Below, piece by piece: positions 23,444 through 35,141 of a DNA stretch of 64,000 nt. Source of the stretch: Prosapia bicincta (taxonomy: Eukaryota > Arthropoda > Insecta > Hemiptera > Cercopidae); assembly GCA_036971475.1 (NCBI GenBank), contig JBAIZL010000005.1, positions 166,527,386 through 166,591,385 of the forward strand, in the 5' to 3' direction. The notes under the pieces are model-generated. The model ran no database searches and was not told the origin of the DNA. It was given only the letters and a program-made list of their open reading frames with translations. How positions within the stretch are numbered: position 1 is the stretch's first letter; the number at the start of each line of letters is the position of its first letter. Both the position numbers and the translations under genes were made by a program.

Positions 23444-23961
23444 TAGGAATAAGCCGATTCTGATTCACGATTCCAGGAATTGTCAATTCTAGTGGTATCG
23501 AGCAATTTTGATTCTGATACTTGTCTTTATACCTGTTAAATACATGTGCAGTAAAAGGTTTTGTAAATAATTACTTATCAACTATGTTTTTTGTATTAGT
23601 TGCTTTGAATGAATTATACTATTAAACCAAATGCCGATTTGAAATAACAAAAAGTTTGTTATTATGATGCAACAACAAAGAGGTTGAAAGCATTTCTGGT
23701 TCGTTTGTTTGTCACTTTTATCCAATATGATTGTCCTGCTTTCAGAAATTCCTATTCATAAATCAAGGATGAACATTTTGTGTAGCTTATTAGATTAAAA
23801 GGAACTCCAAAGGCTTTTCCGTATGACCAAGATGTTTGTCAAATGATTATAAGAGAATATCATTTAGGCATATATAATTTGAAAGAATTGAGAATTGACT
23901 TAGAAATTGGGATTCGGATGAAAAATTTAAAAATAGAAAATATTAGTATAGCCCATTCCTA
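23444..23961. mobile_element. hAT-type MITE
   Basis: The ends are taggaataagccgattc and, inverted, taggaatgggctatact, which agree over the outer 8 bases and partly beyond. The 8-bp flanks ttaaaagc and ttaacaac match at 6 of 8 positions. The sub-terminal 'gattcngatt' content resembles the element at 14570. There is no coding capacity; length is 518 bp. Confidence 0.6.
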
Positions 23962-25758
23962 TTAACAACATTAGGATTTGCGTGGTTATTGGACCAAATT
24001 GAAAGGCATGCATTTTAGTCACAAAATACTTCCAAATTCATTAAAAAAATAATTACTAAACAAAATTGACTCGAAAGGAATATTTTAATAAGAATGGTTC
24101 TAATCAAAATAAAATTTGAAAATAACTGGATTCAGTTGGCAAAGGGCAGGAATAAATTTAGGGTCTTGTAAATTAGCTTTTAAAAGTTTTTCTTCTATGC
24201 TAAACTCATGTTGTCTGTACAACCTCAGTCATCTTTCTCATTTTATACATAATCAGAGGGATATGACAGGTTGATTGTATTATATAATTTTTCAGACCAT
24301 TCACATTGACTGTATATTACTAATAAAAACAATAAATATAGGTATGTAGATTTAAGGTGGGAAATTTTAACAAATATTGATTAGCTATGTACTTTTTTAT
24401 AATATCAATTTAATTGATATTAATAACTTTTGATAGAACACCAAGTATCAAGATTTTGTGGTTGAAGTAAACAACTAAAGACTGTTCTAATATTTAACTT
24501 ATAATCTAGTTCTAAACGTATAAGAGCACAATATAAATTTATTTTTAACAATGCCATAAGACAAACATGGATTTAAATAAAACTCTCACCTCTATGTTAA
24601 CAATATTTCCTATTAAGGAATGAAATATTCCCCTTTAAACATTTTGAGCTTCGTCTTAGTTTATTCTGATATACAGAATTTGTTGTGAACTATCTATTTA
24701 TATTGGTAATAATAATGTAGACTTTTTTTGTATACATTTTATTAGTAAGTAATATTTATTTATTCACAAAGCAGGACAAATTTACATATTACATTTATTA
24801 AAAATTTGTTGAAGATATAATTATATAAGCATTTGTTCACTGAAAGTTGTATGTGAAAACTGTCTCAACTTCAGGTTTGAGTTCTAAACTATGCAATCCA
24901 AGTTTTTGATTTTATTGCACAATTAATAGTTACTACCATTGATAAAAAAACAATTTAAAAAATATATCCATGAAATTATATACTACATTCAGTTCAAAAC
25001 AAGGGTTTTTAGTATAGGTATTCTTGATTTTTTGTTTTGTTTTATACCTAAAAATGTATAATCACTTAAATTATGGATACATCACACCCATTTCTTTTCT
25101 TACGAAAGACATGCCTTCTATTTTAAGTAACTTCCATCACTTATATGCACAAACAATTTTGAATATAGTGTTTTTATTAGATATATATTAAAAGTTTAAA
25201 AAAATTATAAAATAATATAACTTTACATAATAATACTTTGCATGTGTTCTGAGTAAATTTTTAAAAATGTATCTAAATTAAAAAATAATAATACTGAAAA
25301 AAGTAATATAAACATATAAAATTTTATTTGTTACTATTTTAATAATAATTGCATGTAGAATTTTTAAAGTGGAAAACTGATCTTTACAAACAATATTCTT
25401 TAATGTAAGTGAACCAATGTCACTTTACAACACTACTCCTTAATTTCAGTATTTGTTTATAAAATCATTGTCAAATCAAAAGGAAACACAGAGTCATAAT
25501 AAATTGTTATAAATAAAGTTCTTGGATCATTGTTGCATATTTATCTTAAAATAGTCTTGTTAACAATCAGTGAACTAAATTGAAAGTAAACAAAATACTA
25601 TACTAATTTCATTTTCGTACAAAGTTTAGAGATATTTTTTAAAATGTCAGTTTTTTTTATTTTTGGTAGTGACAGATTTTTATTTGTAAAATTATTATTA
25701 GTTTTACACAACACCCTAAATATTCAACATTTCTGACATATGTAATTACTGTCTAAAG
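23962..25758. other. intron segment before exon 6.4
   Basis: AT-rich intron with no gene, no exon 6-like EP[VI]G block and no transposon ends that I can identify. Confidence 0.5.
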
Positions 25759-25882
25759 AGCCAGTGGCCAGTACTCGACCTAAATTTTCAACTATAGCAG
25801 ACTCTCAGAGTTTTACATCTCATAGCAAGTCCAGTTTCACATTGCAATGTCCAGCACAAGGATTCCCAGTACCAATGTTCAG
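25759..25882 (+). CDS. Dscam1: Dscam1 alternative exon 6.4
   Basis: 124 nt, phase 1 to 2. It encodes EPVASTRPKFSTIADSQSF, TSHSKSSFTLQCPAQGFPVP and MFR. The acceptor is the weak ctaaag rather than TAG or CAG; no better AG keeps the frame. Donor ag|gtattt. Only 45 nt separate it from exon 6.5. Confidence 0.93.
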
Positions 25883-25927
25883 GTATTTTTTTGTACATAT
25901 TTTACTGAATCTAATTATGTTTTAAAG

Positions 25928-26048
25928 AACCAGTTGGGGCAACAATTCCAAAATTTCCTAACAAGAACAATGTGAACTTACAAAGTTTTAATGGAAGTTC
26001 TGCTGTAATGCTTTGTCCTGCTCAAGGGTTTCCTGTACCACCATATAG
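25928..26048 (+). CDS. Dscam1: Dscam1 alternative exon 6.5
   Basis: 121 nt, one codon shorter than usual, phase 1 to 2. It encodes EPVGATIPKFPNKNNVNLQ, SFNGSSAVMLCPAQGFPVP and PYR. Acceptor tttaaag (AAG again), donor ag|gtagga. It resembles 6.6 and 6.7 in the PKFP block. Confidence 0.93.
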
Positions 26049-27027
26049 GTAGGATAATGTACTTTTAACATTGCACAACAATGAATCTGTATAAATAAAA
26101 ATGTAAATATTCGTTTGTTCTAAATCTCAAGTCTCCATGGGTTCTTCACTGATTGCTCTGGTAATTTTGTCACAGTGTGTCAAATACATGAGTTTTTTTT
26201 TTTTGTATAGGTATTTTATGAATGTCACATCTATGACACGTACTAACCTGCTTTTTCTAAACAGAGTGTTTTATTAAATCTTTAAAGATTTTGAGAACAA
26301 ATGCCATACTAATAATTTTACAATTTCATCCAGTATTATTACAAAGGTAGAATAATGGAAGTTTATTAGACTTTTGGTATTAACTTGGCAAGTTAATTAT
26401 TATTATACTTAGCAAGTAATGGAAGTTTATTATTCTAAGACTAAAAATATGTAGATAATACTTTAATTATTCCTTTCTCAAAATTTATAATCTCCAAAAT
26501 ATCATTTTAAAATTTTGTCATAATGTTGCATTCATATGTGAGAGTCCTTTTAGGTATAAATATTATATAAATGTCACACCTATGACATGTAATAATATGA
26601 TTCTCTTGAAAAACAGTGTTATTATACAAGTGTTAGACATAAAATCAACAAATGCTTTACTAAATATTTCACAATTCTATTTCAGTGTATCAGATATATT
26701 GTTAAAAATAATTTTGATATATTTCTATTTATTTCCTTTGTGACTTTATTATTCCTTGTCACATTGCGTTGGAATTGAGCGGTTTCACTTGAAAGTAGTG
26801 AGGCTTTAAACTTGAAATAGTGAGACTTTTTCACTGAAATTTATTTTCTGAGAACAGTTAATTTTTTTAAACTGTTTTTCATTTTGTTTATAATTTTTTT
26901 TCTTATTTTTTAGTTGAATTAAGTTGTTAATGTGATGTATTTGTTTCCCCTGTCTGTAGTGTTAATTTTAGTGTTTTTTTTTGTATTTTGTGCCATAGTT
27001 TGTCTATTATTGTGGTGTATGGTAACA
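26049..27027. other. intron with a diverged direct duplication
   Basis: Two segments, about 26155-26345 and 26535-26705, share the order of 'aatgtcaca.ctatgaca', an 'aaacag.gtgtt.tta' block and a 'tttcacaattctattt'-like block, so they look like an old duplication of about 365 bp spacing. No gene. Confidence 0.45.
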
Positions 27028-27530
27028 TTACTATACATAAACAAAACAACAAACAAAATAGCCCGCAAATTTCAAAACTAATAACAAGTTACAATACAAA
27101 ATACAACACAACACCAACAACAAAGATAAACTACAATCACCAGGCGTATACAAACTGAACTGCGACGAATGTAACAAATTCTACATTGGACAAACAGGTT
27201 GCAGCTTTAAAGAAAGAGTCGAGGAACACAAACAGAACACCAACTCAACGTTTTACAATCACATAAAAGAAACAGGACACAAATACACAGACATTTAACA
27301 TGACCTAGAAATCCTACACATCAACAAAAAAGGACCACATTTCAACACACTAGAACAATATGAAATTTACAGACACAAAAAAACATAAGGTACAAACATA
27401 TTAAACGAACAAACACAATACAAATCACACATACTCTTTGATACTATCTAAAACCTACCGCTTGACCCAACATCTCCAAGCAGAAGACACCGATGAAGAT
27501 CGGGACTTAGCGATCGAATATGTTCTAATT
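27028..27530 (+). mobile_element. Penelope-like element fragment (GIY-YIG endonuclease)
   Basis: A 5'-truncated copy of the retroelement also present at 59262. The + strand reads GVYKLNCDECNKFYIGQTGC then SFKERVEEHKQNTNSTFYNH, the GIY-YIG endonuclease with its Cys pair, which marks Penelope-like elements. An in-frame TAA follows TGHKYTDI. The tail at 27480-27526 is a decayed version of the hammerhead seen at 60693, with ccgatga in place of ctgatga. Confidence 0.88.
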
Positions 27531-27882
27531 ATATATTATAAAATCAGTACGTCATAAAATGTTTTCCCATTCCAATTTTCAAAGCCTGTCTAACAAACAA
27601 TATATTTTATTTGATTCAGAATAAACTACGGTGTGCCAAAGTAGTAGTGCTTGTAAGTAGGTTTAGTCCACACCCCAACTCATAGTTTGGCACTCTTTGG
27701 CTTAAAGTATTTTGTTAATAAGTAGTTTAAACAGGCAAGGTTTCAAAGGCAAATGTCTGGCTAGTTTTGATCTAACTACAATAGCATTATCCATATAAAA
27801 ATAAAACTGGCTGCAGAAAGTGTCCTATCACAACTCGTAAAATAAATAGTTTAGTTGTTAATGAAACTGTAATTTGTTAAAG
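27531..27882. other. intron segment before exon 6.6
   Basis: AT-rich intron with nothing recognisable apart from the exon 6.6 acceptor. Confidence 0.5.
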
Positions 27883-28006
27883 AACCAGTAGGAGTGACAA
27901 AACCAAAATTTCCAAGCATGGACAATTCACGAGGTTTTCAGACTAAACGCCACTATAATCTTACTATGCTGTGTCCCGCTCAAGGTTTTCCCATTCCGTT
28001 GCACAG
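27883..28006 (+). CDS. Dscam1: Dscam1 alternative exon 6.6
   Basis: 124 nt, phase 1 to 2. It encodes EPVGVTKPKFPSMDNSRGF, QTKRHYNLTMLCPAQGFPIP and LHR. Acceptor gttaaag, donor ag|gtagtt. PIP replaces the usual PVP near the end. It clusters with 6.7 by the PKFP.MD.SR block. Confidence 0.94.
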
Positions 28007-28646
28007 GTAGTTTCTTATCAACTGATTTATTTCATGTAGTAAAGTAGGAATAAATTACTGAGTTTACATGATATATTTAAATATTACAAATGTTAAGCAA
28101 TGTTCCAATCAAATATCAGCCATCACATTTTAATATACTATTAAAAACCACTTATATATAATGTCTTAGAAAATAACTTATATACAAACAAATAATGTCA
28201 TATCATCATATTCTGCCTCAAAGAACTTCTCATCCAATTCATTACCCTTTTCAAATACTACTATAATCCATTTAACAGTGCTTTTATTTCAGAAAACATT
28301 TCTGTAAACTTCATTTGGTTTAGCTGTGGTATTTATAATGATTTATAAACTACAAAAATGGCCTCTTTCAGCCTAGGAAACAACAATTAATTATACATAG
28401 AAAGCTTCAACAAATCAGAGGATGGTTGCAAAATATCCTGAGTCATACTTTGCAAATGGGCGCACTTTGAGCACAGTAAGCATTTCATGAAGATGAAAAA
28501 TCACATTCTAGTAGAAGTTTGTGTAATATTTAATAATGAATAGGCGATTGAATAATAAAAAAACTTTTTGTGTCCAAAGTCTATGGTTTTCCCACATGTT
28601 GACAGATCGTTTCAAAGTTTGTGCGGTATTTTACAGTGAATAAGTA
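28007..28646. other. intron segment after exon 6.6
   Basis: AT-rich intron, nothing recognised; it ends at the TA flanking the Tigger element. Confidence 0.5.
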
Positions 28647-30061
28647 CAGTAATACCCGTACTAATGCGATAGGTGGGACCAAGCGATAGCCATGTAAGTC
28701 GATTTCGCATAAATCGGGGTATTATTTTACATACACTCAGATAGGAATCATGTTTAATTGGGACCAAAGACTAAATAATAAATTTATCATTTAGAAGAAA
28801 AATGTGTATGTATTAAAATCTTAAATACATAATACAACAAAAAATTATACTATATATATACATATTGCAAAGAAGTAGGTAAAAAGAAGTTATTTTGACA
28901 AAGCAAGCTTCATAAAATCTAATAAATTCGTTTGACGAATTGAAGATTTTTTTCTCATGCAGCAGTTTCTCGTAATTCGCTATTTTTTTGTTTGTTTTAT
29001 GGCAGAAATACACTCTTTGTTGGAGTCTATGTTTTCCAAATTTTATAAACCTTGCTCAATCAAACTAAGGCCTTTTGTCTAGTTTCAAACAGTCATTTCA
29101 TTTTCTACGTTAACTGGGTCTAAAGAATCTGCGCTTTTAAAGTCATCCTCTTGCTCACGCATTTTTATGAGTCATCAATTAATTGTCAGCTCCTGGTTGT
29201 GTAAATCCAGGAGTTCTTGAACGACATCATTATCCACTTCAAAATTGAGTTGTCTAGCAAAACTGACAACTTCTCCAATCGTATAAGTAATTTGATCAGA
29301 CTCTGGCACTGATTCTGCTTAGTGGCAAAAAAAATAGACACACCTTTTTCCAAACCCCATTCAAAGTTTTTCTGAATTTGTATTCCAAGATTTTCCAATG
29401 ATTCTCAAAGCATCTAAAACATTGAATTGTTTCCAAAAATCTTCAACAGAGATCTCGTTGTTCTGTCTCCTAGCTTCATACAGATGTGAAAATGATCTTC
29501 TTGTATGATCAGCTCAATATTTTTATGACTCCCTGATCCATCAGTTGAAGCAAACTAGTTGTGTTTGGTTGCAAAAATATCACTTTCACGTGTGTGTTGA
29601 AATTAGTTAAAGTAGTAGGAGGATGACCAGATGCATTGTCAATTAATAGGAATTACTTTTAAAAAAATTTGTTTAGGGTGACAATAACGTTCGACTTTAA
29701 GTATGAAATGATGACCAAACCAGTCTTCAAGAGAAGCTGTCATCCAAGGCTTCCGATTCGACTTTTAAAATCAAGGGCAAGCTAGCTTCAAAAATATTTT
29801 TTAATACGCTTGGATCTTCTGAGCGATAAACTATGAGAGGTTGTAACACAGTTATCAGCTGTATTTGTGTCAACCATCACTCTCAATCGGTCTCTGGCTA
29901 CCTTAAAACAGGAAAATATTTTCTCTTTATGGGCTATAAAGGTTCTTTTAGGGATTTTCTTCCAGAACATGCCAGTTTCTGCGTAACTCAGACAGCATGA
30001 TTTAAAACCGCGTAACTTGGGAATCACATAAGAAGGGGTAGCGTAAGTCGAGGTATTACTG
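28647..30061 (-). mobile_element. pogo/Tigger transposon, degenerate transposase on the minus strand
   Basis: The ends are cagtaatacccgtactaatg and, inverted, cagtaatacctcgacttacg; TA flanks both sides (28645-28646, 30062-30063). The minus strand carries Tigger-like transposase pieces: ETGMFWKKIPKRTFIAHKEK and FKVARDRLRVMVDTNTADN (29788-30027), then DNASGHPPTTLTNF (the second catalytic Asp region) and PNTTSLLQLMDQGVIK near 29530-29660, and a C-terminal piece at 29186-29398. Frameshifts break the gene. Length 1415 bp. Confidence 0.88.
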
Positions 30062-30635
30062 TATTTTACAAAAAAAAAATTAACAGATAATTTTTAGCAA
30101 AGAAATTGACAGTAAATGTAAAGTAAAGTATGGTTAACATGAAAAAATAAATAAATACTACTATAATTTAAAAAATTAGAGAAAATTAAAGAAAAAGTGT
30201 AAAAATCTTTCAAGAATATGTTGCTCCCAGGGGTCGTATCAGGACAGGCACATGTTGCTAATCAAAGGGTTAAACATAACGTTTCTATTCTAAATTATTA
30301 TATTTCTCCTCTATAAACATTAAAACCATAAGTAAACTTTATTTTATTTTTCAGTGAATAAAAAATTGATACTTCAGTGTATCCAAACTGTGCCTGATAT
30401 TGATTTAAAAATTATAAGAGCTATTTTTTATGTAATTATATAGATTGACTAATATTAATATTAGATTAATTTTTTTCAAGTAATTTTGGGAACATTTCTC
30501 AATGATTTGTTTTGATTTCTTGGTTGCATAATGTCATAATTATTTTCTAGATTATTTTTACATTACATTTTCACTAATTTCCGTTATAGTCTATTATGCT
30601 GTAGGTAGTTGACAAAAATCTATGTTCATTTAAAG
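30062..30635. other. intron segment before exon 6.7
   Basis: AT-rich intron with no gene or identifiable repeat. Confidence 0.5.
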
Positions 30636-30759
30636 AACCTGTTGGGGCTACTATTCCAAAATTTCCTACAATGGATGATTCTCGAAGTTTTAAAGCTCAG
30701 CTTAGTAAAAGTTTGACATTGATGTGTCCAGCTCAAGGTTTTCCGGTACCTGTGTATAG
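30636..30759 (+). CDS. Dscam1: Dscam1 alternative exon 6.7
   Basis: 124 nt, phase 1 to 2. It encodes EPVGATIPKFPTMDDSRSF, KAQLSKSLTLMCPAQGFPVP and VYR. Acceptor atttaaag, the fourth consecutive AAG acceptor; donor ag|gtaaga, close to consensus. It shares PVGATIPKFP with 6.5 and MD.SR.F with 6.6. Confidence 0.95.
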
Positions 30760-31244
30760 GTAAGACTTGAAATATTGACAGCTAGTAGCAATGTATTCAA
30801 CACAGTTGCGAAATAAGTTTTTAAATTATGTTGTTGAAAAGGGCAGTAGGCAATGTTGTAATTTGAAGGTAAATTAATTTTTTCTTTACTCCACATGGTT
30901 TAAAAGTTCGAAATAATTTTGTCTTAGAAATATGAAACACAACCTTGACATTAGTGGGTTGCCATAAAATCAGTGTATTTATTATTAGGAAAATTTAAAT
31001 TAAATTTTTCCACTTAAATAAGAGTTGTTAATAAATTGAATATATTTGACTGTGAGGTTAGGTTTAATAATTTTATCAAAAATCTATTTTGATCAAATAG
31101 GCTTTAAATTAGATTAAATAAGTTGATATAACCAGATTCTGACATATTACTGGGTTTTGCTTATCTGGGTATAATCTGTCCTGTATTTAGTATAATTTTA
31201 ATTTTTTTCTAAGGAATTTCATTTTGTTTTAACTCTCTATTTAG
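30760..31244. other. intron between exons 6.7 and 6.8
   Basis: AT-rich intron with no gene or repeat recognised. Confidence 0.5.
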
Positions 31245-31374
31245 AACCCATGGGAAGTACAAAACCAAAATTTCCCACAGATATAAAAAGCCTTACTTTT
31301 GACACAAAACAGTCAGAATGTACAACAATCACTATTCCTTGCCCGGCTCAGGCAATTCCAATTCCTTTATTCAG
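31245..31374 (+). pseudogene. Dscam1: Dscam1 exon 6.8 with a lost splice donor
   Basis: The 130-nt frame is intact, phase 1 to 2: EPMGSTKPKFPTDIKSLTF, DTKQSECTTITIPCPAQAIP and IPLFR. The acceptor is tatttag. After the last AG the sequence is gaatga, so the invariant GT is missing, and no GT appears in the next 25 nt. It is two codons longer than the norm, with ITIPCPAQAIPIP where other exons have L.CPAQ.FPVP, and an extra Cys in SEC. Most likely a recently dead variant; a rare GA donor or a base error in the assembly cannot be excluded. Confidence 0.75.
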
Positions 31375-32049
31375 GAATGATATACTATGATCTACAGGAT
31401 ATGAGATAGAATTTTACACTGAGTAATTCATATATGAAAATTTGAAATATATAAAACAGCAGTTTTGGTATTGAATGAAACACTATTTATTTAATTATGA
31501 TTATATATAACAGTAATTATTTATAGCCATTAAATTTATTTTAACAAAAAAAATTACTAATGACTATTACAGTAGTACTACTGTAGGCTATAATCATATT
31601 AATGTGATTAAACATAAATTTTGAAAAGACAAGATTTTAATTTTAAATTCAGTTTTAAATACAGCATTTAAAAGATACAAAATACCTGGTTCATGTATTA
31701 ATCTTTGCCAATGCAAAAACTCATAAGGCCACAATATATTAGTCTTTATTAACTATTAACTACTATCGCCATGCCTGACAGACACTGGCGCCTATGGTGT
31801 TGTTTAGTTTTGTTCCCCCTACACTACTCCTTAAAGGTCATGGTGTCCAGTAGCTTTCTATTTAGTAGTGTTTTATATGGTGTTAGCGTTATTTGTGAGA
31901 TTCTGTGCATTATGTTAGTTTTATAATAGTTTGAAACTTTGTTTGTGCCTCACAGGCACGACGTTGGTATTTGTGTAACAAATTAAACTTTTGAAGTGTT
32001 TCTCGTTTTTTTTAGTGGATAATTTTAGTATTTAATTACATAAACTGAA
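31375..32049. other. intron segment after exon 6.8
   Basis: AT-rich to about 31750, then less AT-rich sequence (gccatgcctgacagacactg and following) that leads into the piggyBac relic. A TTAA at 31756-31759 may be its left edge. Confidence 0.4.
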
Positions 32050-32703
32050 AACATGGACAGACCTTCTGGAGTAAAAAGGAAACTAATTTTAACTTGAGAT
32101 CCAAGGAGTGGAAACATATGACAGTGGTTTTGAAGATACCATCAGGGACTGGTTAGACGAAGAAGACAGTGATTCAGGCACTGTACCTAATGAACAACTT
32201 TTAGAAGGCATAAAACAGAATAGGAGAAATGTGCAACATCTGGAGTGAAGAAGTAATTGAGCAAAGTGATCATGATACTGAATCTCAACAAAATGCAACA
32301 GATGATGATGATGATGGCGATTTTGAAGAATTGCAACCTTCAGAAGTAAACTATTTGTATGGAAAAATAGTTATATTCCTATATAAAATCGTTGTATGGC
32401 TGCTACATCTTCAAACTAGAGCAGTACAAACACCATAGCATAACATTATTTTGCGTTTTCATCCGTAAGAGTAATGGTCTGGTCTTACCACACCTCCAGA
32501 GCCGACTTGCAAACTACAGACTCAGCCGTGACATATGGCAGACAATACGACACATTTTAGGCCCTGATTACCCAATAGATGATACACAGACATATGAAAA
32601 CCAAACAAAACAAAGAATAAGTTGTAGATTTTGTACAGCAACAAAATATAGAAAGACTCGTTCCACGTGTGATAGCTGTCTACAGAAAATATGCCTGGAA
32701 TGA
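32050..32703 (+). mobile_element. piggyBac relic, internally deleted transposase
   Basis: The + strand reads an N-terminus MDRPSGVKRKL (from 32053), an acidic stretch DSGFEDTIRDWLDEEDSDSG, then directly a C-terminal part LPHLQSRLANYRLSRDIWQ and CRFCTATKYRKTRSTCDSCL with QKICLE and a stop at 32701. The catalytic DDE region between them is missing, so it is a deletion derivative. The Cys-rich end is typical of piggyBac transposases. The ends are not defined. Confidence 0.75.
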
Positions 32704-34294
32704 CCCAAAGGTCAGTCTAGTTTGTTAATTTTTTGTTTTCTAGATTGTACTTTTGTAATAGGAACCTCTGAAGATGATGACTTTGTCATCGAAATGTACA
32801 TAAGGATTTAATCTTAGGTAACTTATTTTAGTTATTTTTTGATTAATTTTTGTGGTTTTGGGGTTTTTTCACCTATATTTTTGTAATATATTGTACCACT
32901 GTGCTCTTGATATTGTAAAATAGATTATGATTAGGTTCACGACTAGGCATGAACCTAAGTGTCATTTCACTAAATAAAGAGTTGGTGTTAGGTTGAGGGT
33001 CAACATTAGGGAAATCATTGGCGTTAGTTACTACATTAGGTGAAGAAACATCATGTGAGAATCATTTGTCAGATATAGCAAATTATTAAATGTAGAGTTG
33101 TAATTTTAACGAGGTATAATTAATCTAGGGTTAAATTATATTAATTTATTTACAGGATTCAAACAGAAATTAATTTTAATGAATGACCTAAGTAATATGA
33201 ATTAACCGAATTAATAGCTTTATTAAATATAAAAATAAGATTTCTTAATGTTTGTCCTCATCAATAAAATTTGTTCTTATACTGTAATTCTTGTAGAAGC
33301 AACTCTTTTAAAATATATACCAAAATACTTTTTGTTATTTATACATTGAAGTAATTCATTATAGTGGTTTAAGTAGGCCAATGTTTATATAAAGTTTATA
33401 TTTATTGACGGATAATTTCACATTAAATATTGTGGCTAAAAGTTCTCATTAAGTTTAATATCGTTTTAAAGTGTTTTTCCGCTAAGAATGTTATTTATTT
33501 TGTGGATCAAGTAAGATCACATATTAGATAAATATGTCTGTTTCTTTACATAATATCCTTAATCACTTAAGACTTTCTTAGTTTTAAATTACACCTTGTT
33601 TTTTCCATGGTATCCTCAGCTTTTAGGACATCTTTTATTCTATATACAGTCTGGATAGAATCTTTATGGAGTATTATATAATTTTTTTATACCTATTTCT
33701 TAAAAATCATCAATTTGGTTTCTCACAAAGGTTTTTACTATAACAAAAATTATTACTTTATAGATGTAATATACAGAAACATCAACTACATCTCTCTGAA
33801 TAATCTAAATGCGATTTTTGAGACTACCTCACTCATGTGATTTTCATAGAAATCTATCTCCAATATATAGAACACATACTACATACTCATGTTTACATTG
33901 ATACATATATTTTTAAGTCATTTGCTTGTTACAAATAATGAAACAATTGACATGTTGTTTCTTCACTTCGTCCTTGATTTTATCTCCTCTCTTCAAGTGT
34001 CTTATCTGGTATCCTGTAGACAACTCTTTGATTTTCATATTTCCGAATTACCAGAGTATTTGACAGCTTTGGGGTTTTTTCTTATGTCTTGCCTTTTTCT
34101 TCATCTTCAAAGTGATGAGAATTTTATAAAAGTAATACATATTTTGATCTAAATTGTTTGATTTTGTTAATGTTTGATCTATATATAACATTAACTGCTG
34201 TTTTAAAATATTAAAAATTTTCTATAAATATTTTCTGAAGAAGAATAGATTTATAGTAAGATAAAAAAAACCAGCTTAATTGGTTGTCCTTTAG
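32704..34294. other. intron segment before exon 6.9
   Basis: It contains a hammerhead-like block (32761-32812) and otherwise AT-rich intron. The open frame at 33889-34152 has no recognisable family and an intron-like composition, so I do not call it. Confidence 0.5.
32761..32812 (+). ncRNA. hammerhead ribozyme-like motif
   Basis: In order: a short helix I strand cct; the core box ctgaaga (CUGANGA); helix II gatgac/gtcatc; gaaa; a palindromic helix III atgtacat including the last A of GAAA; then A, and agg to close helix I. This is the layout of hammerheads with a short palindromic helix III known from Penelope-like elements. One extra base lies between the core box and helix II. No protein remnant accompanies it. 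Confidence 0.45.
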
Positions 34295-34418
34295 AACCAG
34301 TTGGGAGTGTTAAACCAAAATTTCCGACAGTTGACAAAAGTCGTACTTTTGATTCAAAACAGTTAGACAGTGTGACATTGCTGTGTTCAGCTCAGGCTTT
34401 TCCTGTTCCATCATTTAG
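34295..34418 (+). CDS. Dscam1: Dscam1 alternative exon 6.9
   Basis: 124 nt, phase 1 to 2; acceptor ctttag, donor ag|gtaaga. It encodes EPVGSVKPKFPTVDKSRTF, DSKQLDSVTLLCSAQAFPVP and SFR. The TF(D)[ST]KQ block links it to the dead exon 6.8. Confidence 0.95.
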
Positions 34419-34751
34419 GTAAGATAGTAAGTACTAAAACCAACCACCTATGTTGTGTTAAAATTATAATGTCGAAATAGAGTTACGGTTCAGATTTATA
34501 CAAAATATTTTTTGATTGTATTCCAGAATGGCTTCAGAAAATTTTAAAATTATTACAGAATTTTAACATGGATTATTATGAACATCATTCATAATAATTT
34601 TGTATTTGTTGTTTGTAAAATATACATTTTATAGTTTTTCTTATGTTTTTTACTTCTATCAGTAATATACCACCTATAAAGTAATTATAGACTATAAGTA
34701 TATAGTAAAACAACTTATATGTCTATTACATTGCATGGGTTTTGTTATTAG
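34419..34751. other. intron between exons 6.9 and 6.10
   Basis: AT-rich intron, nothing recognised. Confidence 0.5.
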
Positions 34752-34875
34752 AACCAGTCAGCAGCACAGCTCCCAAAGTTCTGTCAACAGCAAAATTTGA
34801 TGTGATTGAACATAAAATGTCATCTATGATTTCATTGCTTTGCCAAGGGCAGGGATATCCTGTACCCATTTTTAG
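34752..34875 (+). CDS. Dscam1: Dscam1 alternative exon 6.10
   Basis: 124 nt, phase 1 to 2; acceptor ttattag, donor ag|gtttgt, one of the weaker donors here. It encodes EPVSSTAPKVLSTAKFDVI, EHKMSSMISLLCQGQGYPVP and IFR. PVSS replaces the usual PVG, and QGQG replaces .AQ. after the Cys. Confidence 0.94.
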
Positions 34876-35141
34876 GTTTGTTTTAAAAACAAATTTCTAA
34901 TTTTTTAAAATTATGTAATTACTCACAGTTTTAAAGTAATTGAACGTGTATGTCAAAATGTCAATTAATATTGTTAAAATTTAAAATTAGTTAAAGGAAA
35001 TACATAATAAAATTTCTTGGCTTGTAAGAGAAAGTAGATGTGTATATGTTTGTTATCTAGAACATTTATTTAAGAAGTTAGATGTTTATATTTTAACTTT
35101 ACTAAACAGTTAAGTTTTCACAACTTAAATTTATTCCGTAG

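Noticed and set aside
33889..34152. 87-codon frame starting MFTLIHIFLSHLL
   Set aside because: No family signature, hydrophobic as expected of AT-rich intron translation, no exon structure.
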